This document shows positions 10,308 through 20,442 of a stretch of DNA of 64,000 bases, one piece after another. Position 1 is the stretch's first letter. Every line of letters starts with the position of its first letter. The notes under the pieces were generated by a model that ran no database searches, was not told where the DNA came from, and was given only the letters and a program-made list of their open reading frames with translations. Source of the stretch: Nothophaeocryptopus gaeumannii (Eukaryota; Ascomycota; Dothideomycetes; Mycosphaerellales; Mycosphaerellaceae). Position numbers and translations under genes: made by a program. Where the stretch lies: NCBI GenBank assembly GCA_031771865.1, contig JASISA010000042.1, forward strand, positions 737,501 through 801,500, read 5' to 3'.

Positions 10308-11670
10308 TGGAAAGAAGTACGAGGATTGGAGAGTGGGGATAGGAGATGGCCATCTCTAACGACAGTGTGCTCTTGCATAGCGGAGGTGGTTTGCTTCTTT
10401 GAACATGATGATGCTTTCCTGCGTTTCGAGGTTGAAGCGTTTCGTTAGCGGGAGCGGGAAAGCATGTAGATGAGGAGACGGAAGAATCAGAAGTTGATCA
10501 CGAGCAGGAACATACTTACTGTTGCTCCTACATTCCACTGAAGCTGCCCAGTGTGTCCAAGCTTTGCCAATCGCATCCTGGTTTGCAAAGTCATTTCAAG
10601 TCTGTCCCCACCCCTCCAGCTATCTGCTACATGCAGATAACCCCGATGGGGACCGACCAAGCTGGCCCTGGCCTGGTTCTCGGTGATCGTTGAGGGAAGG
10701 AAGTAGGTTCGGGCGCGGAAAGAGCAAATTGATATAGCCTGTCACCTGCGCATATCCGCGTGGTACGATCGAGGATAGCAAACAGCATGGGGCAGCTGAT
10801 TCAGGTTGAACTCGGTTAGGAGCGGATATGAAGTATTTGAGGACTTGCAAGGGGGTTGCAAGAGACGGGTAGAGATGGGTTTGTGGGTGGAAGAGGAGTA
10901 TTTATGTGTTCCAGCCGCTGTGGTCACATGTAGGCATATGATCAGCACATGACGATCCGCTGTGTGCTTCATTCACCAGCGTCCAGCGGCTCGTGGTTCT
11001 TCTCCTGTGACATGGGCATTCGCGGTAGTCCGTGCTCGAAATGCCATAGAACTCGCTTCTGACTGCCTGTTCTACTTTCCTCTCGACATGAGCGGCGGCC
11101 TCCAAGTTCGCCAAGGTGGTCTACCTCTCGTCCCTCGGACTTGTTGGTGATTCCGCTCTCGAGAATATCTTCGAAAACTGCGCTGCTCAAGGCACGACCG
11201 GTTTTGGTTGGTTAGAGGGAATGATAGACTTAGGTGAGGTAAGGTTCGTGTGGACGAGAATATGGCTGAAACTCCTTTCCACACATAGCCCACTCTTCCA
11301 CAGCGACGCCTTGCTCAATCCACCTTCGCTTCCCTCTGCGACATGTTGCAAGACATTCTCACCCCTACAGCACCCGTCTAATGGCATCGATATCGACAAT
11401 GTCCTTCTTCAAGATTGCGATGGGCTACAGCGGGTAGCATTTGCGTAGTCCAGCTTCAGCAATAGCTTGACCACTTCGTTTACATAAGGGTGGTTTCATT
11501 TCTTTGAGGACTGGGTCAGTCACGGTGCTAATTGACCGCGATTAGTGACTGCCGATCCATGAGGAACGATGAGGGAGGAGAATTGAGGAAATCATGGGGA
11601 TGCAGGTGGCGGAAATAGAAGCTGCAAGATTCCAACGTCGATAGCTGGTAGAATTCGGACGCCCAGAGTA
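10308..11670. other. Intergenic region, 1.36 kb
   Basis: Only short, overlapping frames without motifs or intron-linked continuation on either strand. Nothing that I can support as a gene. Confidence 0.4.
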
Positions 11671-12726
11671 CTATACAATGGTCAAACTTCTCACATGCGC
11701 CACATTGCTCTCCGGTGTAAGCGTGCGTATCGGCGTCGCTTCGCTGTCTTGTCTTGATCGATCCATGCTCAGGTTCCCACTTCCAGCTGGATGCATATCA
11801 TCATCGCTGATTTCTTTCTCCGGCCGCGTGGATGCCGTGGGTTGCATCAAGAATGCCGAACTTCCAAGTCTCTCTGTACGACCTCCTGAGCTGAGAGTGT
11901 CGCTGTCTGATTGATGATTGGAGCATATGTCTTTGACCAGCGTGGTTTGGTCAAGACTGCCGTACTTCCCGTGTCCGCCATAGTGTGTTACAAGATTGCT
12001 GATGAACGGCCGCATCATCAATATCGTGCTCGAGAGGAGAGAGTAGTTAATTTCGCCTTGACTCCAAGCTATGAAGGGCGCTTCGTGCAGTGTCGGATCG
12101 GTTCGCATGGCGGCAGGGTTGAGCGATCGAAGTCGTAGGATCACGGACACAATCATGGGTAGCCGGAAGGAGAACATAGTGATGACGATAGCTTTGTTGC
12201 TCTGTCGGATCGAGCCAACGTCCCAGACTAGCCCGATAGCGATGAGAAAGAAGGCGACTTCGATTAGACTGCCGATGGTCTCCAGTGCTTTCCAGCGGAG
12301 AAGCATGGGGCAGCATTTCGAGCTTAGAAATATCCAAGGCTGGGACAAGTCGCATCGAAGGGCAAGGCAAAGGACCAATGTGAAGGTCCAGGCCACTATG
12401 AGGGCAAAGTGGGCTTTGACAGTCGGTCGATGAGGTTTAGAAGGCGCTGTTCGGAGCAAGAAGAGTGCGACACAGGCTTTCGACATTCCCAGCGCGAGCG
12501 CGAAGAAGAGCGTCGAGCCATAGTACAATCGCTGCATCGTCTCCAAATTCGACTTTGCGATTAAGTCAATCGACTTTCCCAGTCCTGCATCACAAGCTCC
12601 CAACAAGAGCGAGGCCTGAACAGCAGAAACGAGCGTTGCGATCCAGCATAATTGATCGTCAATACTGATTCCAGGACTGATATTGTTCCGTACATATAAC
12701 CGGATGCCGGCAAAAAGAAGCGCCAC
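11671..12726 (-). CDS. Rhodopsin-type fungal integral membrane protein, 5' incomplete
   Basis: An open frame of about 350 codons encodes a PTH11/rhodopsin-domain-like membrane protein: GIRLYVRNN..SIDDQLCW at the start (end of TM1 and the Asp-rich loop typical of the family), then MQRLYYGSTLFFALALGMSKACVALFLLR, several more hydrophobic segments, and a hydrophilic Ser/Arg-rich cytosolic tail after HYGGHGKYG. Family members have seven TM segments and start about 20-30 residues earlier. Here the frame upstream has no ATG before a stop about 45 bases away, and the neighbouring minus-strand gene ends at 12781, leaving no room for another exon. The gene is therefore truncated, starts at a non-ATG codon, or has lost its first exon. 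Role unknown; relatives include orphan surface receptors. Confidence 0.6.
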   Translation of the reverse strand: MALLFAGIRLYVRNNISPGISIDDQLCWIATLVSAVQASLLLGACDAGLGKSIDLIAKSNLETMQRLYYGSTLFFALALGMSKACVALFLLRTAPSKPHRPTVKAHFALIVAWTFTLVLCLALRCDLSQPWIFLSSKCCPMLLRWKALETIGSLIEVAFFLIAIGLVWDVGSIRQSNKAIVITMFSFRLPMIVSVILRLRSLNPAAMRTDPTLHEAPFIAWSQGEINYSLLSSTILMMRPFISNLVTHYGGHGKYGSLDQTTLVKDICSNHQSDSDTLSSGGRTERLGSSAFLMQPTASTRPEKEISDDDMHPAGSGNLSMDRSRQDSEATPIRTLTPESNVAHVRSLTIV

Positions 12727-12780
12727 ATGCCACCGATCGCATGTTCCAGACCCTCTGTTCTAGTGTCACTGTCACAAGAT

Positions 12781-14433
12781 TCACAATTTCCTACGAACAC
12801 TTCTTCGCAGCTTTCCATTATCCTCACCATCACTCGCCGGATCAGAGTAACTGTACTTCTCAGCAAGTTGCAATCCTTTGGCCTTCTCGTCTTGCTTCTT
12901 TTCATTCGCCTTGGACTCCTGCGACGCGACCGTCTTCGCATCGGACGGCTTAACTTGACTGTCTTGATCGATATAATCCACCACTTGATCGACGAGATTG
13001 CTGATCTGCGTGTCTGGCTCAAGGACCTTTGGTTGAGAAAGAGCACTCTTGGCTGAGCTACCGTTGTTAGGCTCTTCATCTGGTAGGTCATCCTCCAGTT
13101 TGGAGGCGGCGAAGTATTTTGAGCGTACTTCGGGGGTCGAGTTGCGTGGCCCAGAGAGTCGTGGACGCTTGGAAGGTACCGAGGATGGTCTGAGGATGTG
13201 AGCGAACTCATCCATGCCAACTTGACGTTCCGACTCTTCGAAGTCTTGTGAGGCTCGCGACCGTTATCGATCGATTTCGTAGCGCCGACAACCTTTCCCT
13301 TCGAGCCACCGTCAACATTCTCCACCTTGCGCTTTCTCTTCTTTCCGTCCTTTGGTGGTGCTCGATTCGCATCGCCGTTCTTCTGTCTCGCCAGATTGAG
13401 ATTCGCCTTGATGTCGTCGTAGGAGCGACCTGTCTGCTCGGCGTGGCGCTTCATGTATCCGTAGAGGCGCGAACGGAGAGTACCGTGGGATATGACGGGC
13501 TGGTCACGGCCAGCGTTGGTCAAGGTCGCCATGGCCGCCAAAGAGTAACGCTCGGCGAGGTCAACAAGGGTGGCGTTATCCAGGTTGTCTGGGTTGCCGT
13601 CGAAGATAGCTTGGTCGGCAACAGAGATCACGACTGGAACGGAACGATGTGGTCCAGGGGTCTTCTTCGTGGCTGTGATTGTCACCGCCTTGTCCGAGTT
13701 GCTGATATCTTTGGCTTTTTTCCTCATCCGCGTTGCCTTCTTCGTCCTGCTGCTCAATGCTTCTCAATCGACGGAGATCTTGGCCATGTGCAGAGTTCAC
13801 CTCCTCCGCAATCTGTGGAGCAGTGTAGTTTCGGGAGAGACAGTAGAACAGACTACCCTGAGTCTCATCGGGATTGCTGGCGAAGATCTGGTCATGTGAG
13901 ATGCGGTTGTAGTAGCTCTCTTCACCTCGAAGAGATGGACCGATAGCTTGCGAGAAGAAGGAGGCGGCGGACAGTTCGGGAAGTGAGTTGCCATCGCTCT
14001 CTGCAGAGGGGTTTGGCGAGGCTTTCTTGATGAGAAGTGGATCGTCTCGCATGTTGTCGTAGTCGAAGATTTCTTTGCCGTCGGCTTCTTCCGCCAGTGT
14101 CTCCGCGACGTAGCTCGGGATCAGAGTTGCGTAGACAGCCTTGTATGTATGGACGCCGTGCTTGTTCGTGCCTGTGCGGCGGCCATTGATGGGTGTCCAG
14201 CCTTGAACGACTTTCTCTGCGCTCGAGTCGGATGAGGAAGCGGGATCGACGTGATCATCATCGCGAATATCAGCTTCGTACTCCATGGCTTCCTCAGTCT
14301 CTGTGATATCTTCCTTCTCCACCTGAGACTCTTCAGCGCCTCCAGTCGTTGGAGTAAGAGCAGCGATGGCATATGGACGCGCATCCCCTGTCTGCACCGT
14401 GGGATTGCGACTCGAGGCCGATGTATCTACCAT
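12781..14433 (-). pseudogene. Protein with two copies of an uncharacterised D-x-I-F module; reading frame split in three
   Basis: Three consecutive minus-strand frames form one protein-like sequence: 14433 to about 13700 (acidic N-terminus), about 13720 to 13260, and about 13250 to 12781. The first contains DQIFASNPDE..LFYCLSRNYTAPQIAEEVN (module copy 1). The second contains DQAIFDGNPDN..LVDLAERYSLAAM followed by SRLYGYMKRHAEQ and a KKRKRKV basic patch (copy 2). The third is a hydrophilic tail with QDFEESERQVG just before MDEFAHILRPS. The first join could be a weak 52-bp intron (GTGACA..CCAG); for the second I found no acceptable intron. Either the gene has two 1-nt lesions, or the assembly has errors. 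Module copy 2 is clearly related to the gene at 15147-15701. Basic nuclear-type composition suggests a nuclear protein; function unknown. Confidence 0.55.
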
Positions 14434-14457
14434 ATCGATACGATCTCCAGATGCCAC

Positions 14458-15146
14458 CTAGATGCACTTTTTGGCACCGGCAGTGGCGCATTTTTGGAGA
14501 TCCCTATCGCAAGCTCCAGAGACTATTGTAATCGCGGCGCAGTCCGGCGAGTGGCGATGTTTGTCGAGTTCTAGTTGAAAAAGCATTCCCACTAAGACGT
14601 GCAGAGTCGAAAGGTGGGGTGAGCAAGGGTCAGTGAAGCATTCAACATTCACTCACCGCGCTAACATGTGAAAGAGGTACAGTGTTCCGAAGGAACTCCG
14701 GAAGCTCAACTTCCCGGAGAGAAGGAGACATACGATGGTTTGAGAGATTTGGATTCGCAGGGAAAGCACAGTCATCCCCAAGGACACTTACCGATGGGTG
14801 TTCATGTTCGTAACACAATCCTGACTATGATCCCGCTCTTTGAACGTCTCTTCTGCTCCTTACCTCGCTGTTGGAAGACATCAAACGCAACGCAGCGAAG
14901 GCAGATTTTGTCACAGCCAAGGGAATGAAGGCTCGACTTCAACTGAAGCCCTCAGGCTGCAGTACGCACGCAACGCTTACCAACCAAGCAGTAGGCGAAC
15001 CCTCCATACGCTAGTGTGTCTCGCTGTCTTCTTTGCTGCGTATCGACCCTGCATCGTGAATCGGTATCGCAGTGCCTCTCGATATGCAAGAGCAACTCAT
15101 TCTCTACGTGAATGAGCAGAAGCAGCCATCCTCGTACTAAGCAGAT
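14458..15146. other. Intergenic region between the two D-x-I-F module genes
   Basis: No supported gene; short frames on the plus strand lack motifs. Probably the promoter of the downstream minus-strand gene and the terminator of 15147-15701. Confidence 0.4.
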
Positions 15147-15701
15147 CTAAGTGCCTTTTTGCTTGCGAGATCGAACCCCATTTGCAGCACGAGCTTGCTC
15201 GACTTCAGCTGCAACATCTTCTATTTCCCGGTTCTCCTTTTGGGCGGCCCATTCGAATGCAGCCTTCACGCGGTCGTAGATGTTAGCCGTGGAGAGATGC
15301 TCCGAGGGCGCTCTGGTGGCGTTGATTTCCTTGGCGATGTCGGAGTTGCTATACTTCTTCGCCAGGCGCAGGATATTGTGGTAGCGGATCCGGTTCTGAT
15401 CATCAGCAAATATCTCATCATCCGTCGCACTGGCAGGATAGCTCCCGACATCCTTCCAGCCCTTGCCAAGGCTCATTGATTGGGACGAAGACACAGGCTT
15501 TGAGGCATCTTTGGTAGAAGTAGATGCCTTTGCGAATGGCCTGGTGTCGACTGCAGCACCGTTTTGAGACGTGTTGAAGGCAAGCAGGCGCCCTCCAGCG
15601 GTCATGTCTTGTCCGGGATACGCCGTTCGGAGTCGAGACGCAGCCTGCTCTGCCAACCATTCGGGATCATCGTGGTTGCTGCTATCGCCACTGCCCGACA
15701 T
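15147..15701 (-). CDS. Small protein with a D-x-I-F module (paralogue of the adjacent gene)
   Basis: Start chosen at the ATG 15701 (MSGSGDSSNHDDPEW), giving 184 aa; the frame is open for another 51 codons upstream, but that part reads like leader sequence. The N-terminal half is Ser/Thr-rich. The C-terminal half holds DDEIFADDQNRIRYHN then LRLAKKYSNSDIAKEIN and IYDRVKAAFEWAAQKE, ending in a basic RSRKQKG tail. This lines up with DQAIFDGNPDN..LAERYSLAAM..SRLYGYMKRHAEQ in the neighbour at 12781-14433: same order, same spacing of the IF pair, the L-x-x-L-A-x-x-Y-S helix and the second helix. The Y-S-x-x-x-I-A-x-x-I-N segment resembles a helix-turn-helix. Not a named family that I recognise. Confidence 0.65.
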   Translation of the reverse strand: MSGSGDSSNHDDPEWLAEQAASRLRTAYPGQDMTAGGRLLAFNTSQNGAAVDTRPFAKASTSTKDASKPVSSSQSMSLGKGWKDVGSYPASATDDEIFADDQNRIRYHNILRLAKKYSNSDIAKEINATRAPSEHLSTANIYDRVKAAFEWAAQKENREIEDVAAEVEQARAANGVRSRKQKGT

Positions 15702-16481
15702 CGCAGAAGACGATGTGTGTGTTTGGCTTGTCGAGAAGCAGCGGTAATGCAATTGGCAGTAGAGAGCAGAAGGCTGCGCGTGCTGAAGCTTCGAGAGTCG
15801 ACAACTCGAACTTGCTGAATGTATGATGGATAGTGTCGGCCCATTGTGGTCCATCTTGATATAGGTATAGCTGAGTAGAATTGTGCCTGTGAAGCGTCAA
15901 TCGCGGGTGGTGAACGTAGCTCGTGAATTGGGTGAAGAATTGACGGATGCACCTCTGCTTTTGTGGCCAGGGGCTCTTTGTATGGCACATGATTGTCTCA
16001 TCTTGTGCAGGCTGCAATAGCAATCGGTCTCAATCACCCCAGATTCCAAGCCAGATTTCCGAAGGCTCAAACTGATTCCACCAGCGCCGATTCATCCAGG
16101 TGAATGCGAGCAATACCCCGTCGCCACCGCAATCGGATGCATGATCGCGTTGTGGAGCAAGTCGGGCCATCGATCCTGCAGGAAGACCGCCATGCTGGCT
16201 GTCCTATGTGCCCATAGGACGTATTAGCGTTCATGTCTTGATGATTCTCAAAACGGTCGAACATTGTGGGGTGAAAGTTGTAGGAAGGACAAAGAGGAGA
16301 GGTGAAGGTGAAGGTGAAGTCCTCTCCGCTCAAGTCTCAGGCACTCAGTACACCGCCGCCGCTTCGAGACTAGACTAGCGTCACAGCTGCCGCGGCAGAA
16401 TCCAGATTTCCTCGAAGCTTTCGCGTTTCTGGACACGCGAGTGCGTATGCTCGAACATTACACCCATACACACCCACCAAT
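15702..16481. other. Divergent intergenic region before CCT2
   Basis: Promoter region shared by the minus-strand module gene and the plus-strand CCT2 gene. A small tandem GGTGAA repeat (about 3 copies) lies near 16300-16318. No gene supported. Confidence 0.4.
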
Positions 16482-18223
16482 ATGGTAAGCACCCTCGAAT
16501 ACTGAAAGGTGGCGGAGTAGTACATAGTGACGTATTTCGCAGTCTCAGATCTTCGAAGATGGCGGTGAGCAGGAGAGAGGCGAGCAGGCACGTCTGAGGC
16601 ACGTACTTTCGAAACAAACAACCGATAGCACAAGACATACTGACAGGACGGCAGTGCCTTCGTCGGCGCTATTGCGATCGGAGATCTCGTGAAGTCCACA
16701 CTCGGGCCGAAGGGACAAGATAAGGTGGGCTTGAACCGAGCAGCTGCCAATAACGCATAGTAACCGCAGAATAGATCCTCCAAAGCGCTTCCACCGGCGA
16801 AATCATGGTCACGAATGACGGCGCAACGATTTTGAAGAGTGTGGCATTGGACAACGCGGCGGCGAAGGTGCTGGTGAACATTTCAAAAGTACAAGACGAT
16901 GAGGTTGGAGACGGGACAACAAGTGTGGCAGTATTGGCAGCAGAGCTTTTACGGGAGGCGGAGCAACTCGTGAACCAGAAGATCCATCCACAGACCATCA
17001 TTGAGGGTTTCCGGATAGCGAGCAGCGCGGCTCTTGCGGCACTCGAGGAAGCTGCAACCGACCACAGCGCGAGCCCAGAGGCCTTCAGAAAAGACCTAAT
17101 CGCGATTGCGAGGACAACACTGAGCTCAAAAGTCTTGAGCCAAGACCGCGACTACTTTGCGACTCTTGCGACCGACGCCGTACTACGAATGAAGGGGTCA
17201 ACTGATCTCACGCACATCCAGATCATCAAAAAGGCAGGCGGCAAGCTTTCAGATTCGTACCTCGACCCAGGTTTCATTCTCGACAAGAAATTTGGTACAG
17301 GCCAGCCGAAGCGCGTGGAGAATGCAAAGATCATGGTGGCAAACACATCGATGGACACAGACAAAGTCAAGATCTTTGGCGCGCGGGTGAAGGTGGAGAG
17401 CACTGGCAAGCTCGCAGAGCTGGAGAAAGCCGAGCGAGAGAAGATGAAGGCGAAGGTGGAGAAGATCAAGGGACACGGAATCAACTGTTTCGTCAACCGA
17501 CAACTCATCTACAATTGGCCGGAGCAACTTTTCACGGATGCAGGAATAGCATCAATAGAGCACGCAGACTTCGACGGCGTGGAGAGATTGGCGCTGGTCA
17601 CTGGAGCTGAGATTACAAGCACATTCGACCACCCCGAACACGTCAAGCTGGGGCACTGCGATCTGATTGAGGAGGTCATCATTGGAGAGGACAACCTGAT
17701 TCGATTCTCTGGCGTGGCTGCTGGCCGGGCATGCACCATTGTTCTGCGGGGCTCGTCAGAGCAACTTCTTGACGAGGCGGACCGAAGCTTGCATGATGCT
17801 CTCGCTGTGCTCTCACAAACCGTCAAGTCGCCAAGGACCACGCTTGGCGGAGGCTGCGCCGAGATGCTGATGGCAAAGGCAGTTGATCACGCTGCACAGA
17901 ACGTGGCAGGCAAGAAGGCGCTTGCCGTCGACAGCTTCGCCAAGGCTCTGCGGCAGCTGCCCACTATCTTGGCCGACAACGCTGGTCTCGACTCCGCAGA
18001 TCTTGTTGCACGGTTACGAAAAGCGGTCTACTCCGGCATGTCATCGAGCGGCCTTGATCTTATGAGGCCCGGTGGCGGCATCGCGGACATGCGGGAGTTG
18101 GGAGTCGTGGAGAGTTACAAGCTCAAGCGCGCTGTCGTCTCGAGTGCGAGCGAAGCAGCGGAGCTTCTGCTGAGAGTCGACAACATCATCCGTGCGGCGC
18201 CACGAAAGAGAGAGCGCATGTAA
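16482..18223 (+). CDS. CCT2: T-complex protein 1 subunit beta (CCT2)
   Basis: Four exons: 16482-16484 (ATG only), 16543-16602, 16647-16724 and 16775-18223, total 529 aa, the usual length of CCT-beta. Spliced N-terminus reads MSQIFEDGGEQERGEQARL.. then SAFVGAIAIGDLVKSTLGPKG and ILQSASTGEIMVTNDGATIL. ATP-site signatures are visible: LGPKG near 40, NDGAT near 61, GDGTTS near 94, and the C-terminal GGG near 370. INCFVNRQLIYNWPEQLF is a CCT-beta-specific block and distinguishes it from the other seven subunits. The product is part of the cytosolic TRiC/CCT ring that folds actin and tubulin. The donor at 16603 (CAC/GTACTT) and the acceptor at 16646 were chosen because they keep frame and the conserved DGSAFVG; neighbouring sites are possible. 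Confidence 0.92.
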
Positions 18224-18520
18224 ACAGACCAGAATCTTTGCATGAAGCGGAGTCTGTGTTGTCAGTTAGATGGGATGGACGCAAACAAGCACGACTGCTG
18301 TAGATACCTCATCGGCTGTTGTATGATGTATGAATGTCGAAATCAACGAAACGATGCTGTCTGCAAAATGATCAATCCGTCTTCGCACGCTGACATGTGA
18401 TATCGTGGCCTAAGCGCGCTTTCCCCGCGGAGGTGTGGCTCTCGACTTCGCGAGCACACCATACTTCATCACATCAACCACACATCTATTGACTCTCCAT
18501 GTCAGAGATCACTAGCCACA

Positions 18521-18982
18521 ATGAACAAGCCATTGCAAAGAATACCACTCCGCACTCTAATTCCATCACCACCCGCAATCCGCTCCTTCAACACCAAAAT
18601 CCCACGCCTCCAACAACAACCATCCCAACAACCACAATATCAACCTCCCTCATCCAGCCCCACACCCATATCCACCCAAGCATCTATAAGCCCCGACCGC
18701 GACCTCAACCAACCGAAGAAGCCCAACCCCCACGGCGCAATCTACAAATCCGGCGGCGCAGGTCGCGCCGTCGCATACAACTTCCTGCTCGCCATGGTGA
18801 CGTTTCAAGTGCTGTATTGGGGATGGATGAAACTGGAAAGTATGGAGGTTAAGAAGGAGAAGGAAGAGGAGATTAAAGGGTTGGAGGGGATGTTGAGAGG
18901 GTTGGTTAAGGATGGTGGTGGGAAGGAGGGAGAGGCGAGTAAGGGGAAGAAGGAAGGATCTTGGTGGGGTTGGGGGAAATGA
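18521..18982 (+). CDS. Small single-pass, probably mitochondrial membrane protein
   Basis: 153 aa, intronless. The N-terminus (MNKPLQRIPLRTLIPSPPAIRSFNTKIPR) is basic, Ser/Pro-containing and free of acidic residues, as expected of a mitochondrial targeting sequence. A Gln/Pro/Ser-rich linker follows, then GAIYKSGGAGRAVAYNFLLAMVTFQVLYWGWMKLE, which carries one transmembrane helix, and a Lys/Glu coiled segment (EVKKEKEEEIKGLEGMLRGL) ending in SWWGWGK. The layout suggests an inner-membrane protein with its charged C-terminus in the intermembrane space or matrix. I do not recognise the family. The ATG at 18499 is in another frame and less plausible. Confidence 0.65.
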   Translation: MNKPLQRIPLRTLIPSPPAIRSFNTKIPRLQQQPSQQPQYQPPSSSPTPISTQASISPDRDLNQPKKPNPHGAIYKSGGAGRAVAYNFLLAMVTFQVLYWGWMKLESMEVKKEKEEEIKGLEGMLRGLVKDGGGKEGEASKGKKEGSWWGWGK

Positions 18983-20442
18983 ACGGGAGGTTTGAGAGGC
19001 CTGAAATTTCTGTTTGACATGAGGTATGTTGGGTTGTGAGAGCTGGGAGTGGGAATGGGGGGAACTTGACGAGGAAGGTCGAGGAGCGCGCTTTGTTCCA
19101 GAATCTCTCTGAAAGAGCAGAGGACGATTGAATGAGGAGCACGACGGCTGCACAACATTTACTCGAATGTTGGACGGGGTTGACTCCATGGCATGGGCAC
19201 AGCGAAGGGTATGCGGTCAGAATGGACGGGACATGGAGATGGAAAGCTGGAAAGGATTCATGGAGGGTGATTCGCGGCTAATTACAGAGCTTGCGGCCTA
19301 GGGATCTGAATGCCGTGCCATGTCATCCTCAAACGTCCCCGAGAGCGCTTGGAGACGGACATCCTGAATCCGGACAGGAAGAGGAGAAAACGGCACAGGA
19401 TCTGAAAGCCCAGAAAGCTATGGAAGCAAAGTAGCTGCTCATACGGTCTGTTGTGCATGCGGCGTAGTTCAACAGCTATGATATGACGAATTCTCGGTTG
19501 AGATTCAAGTCCTGTCGCTCATTCTCCATCCCAACTACTTACAGAATCGGCCTTTCCATGAGCTGCGCATCAATGCTTTCGGCTTCAGGGGAGGCTGCTG
19601 TATTCTTGGGGAGTACCTGTCGAGAAAAGACGCAGACTCCGCCGTCCAAGATTGCCGTTGCCAGATATCAGCCGCATATCGATGGTGCTAATGTATGCTG
19701 CGAATGAGGGAGCAACAAGTCAAGATGAACACGCGAACATCTTTTTGGAAATCCTAACAGACTACAAGCTTCGTGAGAATGACTGTCGCGCGACTTTCGA
19801 ACCAAAGTAGGCGCTCATTGTCAAAGTGCGTAATGGCTCTCTGGCTCACTGCATCGCAGATATCTGCTCCCGAATTTGCTCTCGATGCGATACACCACTT
19901 CCTGCAGAGAGCCTTTTGCCGCTGGGAGGCACCCTGCCAATAAACTGCAGGGACAGTGGCAGCCTTGTCCGCCAATTGCTGTCGTGTAGCATCGCACCTC
20001 CGCCTTGCACTCCCGTCTACACCATGTCATATCTCCCATACTCACTTACATCAACTAAATCACTGGAATTTCTCATCTTACATGTCTCAAGAGCTACCCA
20101 GCGGCAACATCGATATCGGCAGAGACGTGTAGAATGGTGCTCGGGCCGAACCGAGTCGCCGAGGTGAGATGTTGGCTTGCTTCGATTGATGAACACAGCC
20201 CATACCTGATCATCATCAGCATCTCAACACCACCCACCATGGCCATCCAGATCTCGCGGAGCACTGTCCCAATGCACGGCATGATGCTGCCAAGTTCGAA
20301 CATGGCAGCCGTGTGAGTCCGATAGAGGACCACAGTCTGCGAACCACGACGAGCTCTCAATGCACATCTCGCAGTAGCTGCCGCCTCGACCTGCATCACG
20401 TTCCAATGAGCCCACCCACCAGTGGCCAGTCGGAACTATTCA
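18983..20442. other. Intergenic region, 1.46 kb
   Basis: Nothing coding that I can support. Includes the 3' flank of the small membrane protein gene and the promoter of the phosphoesterase gene. Confidence 0.4.
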
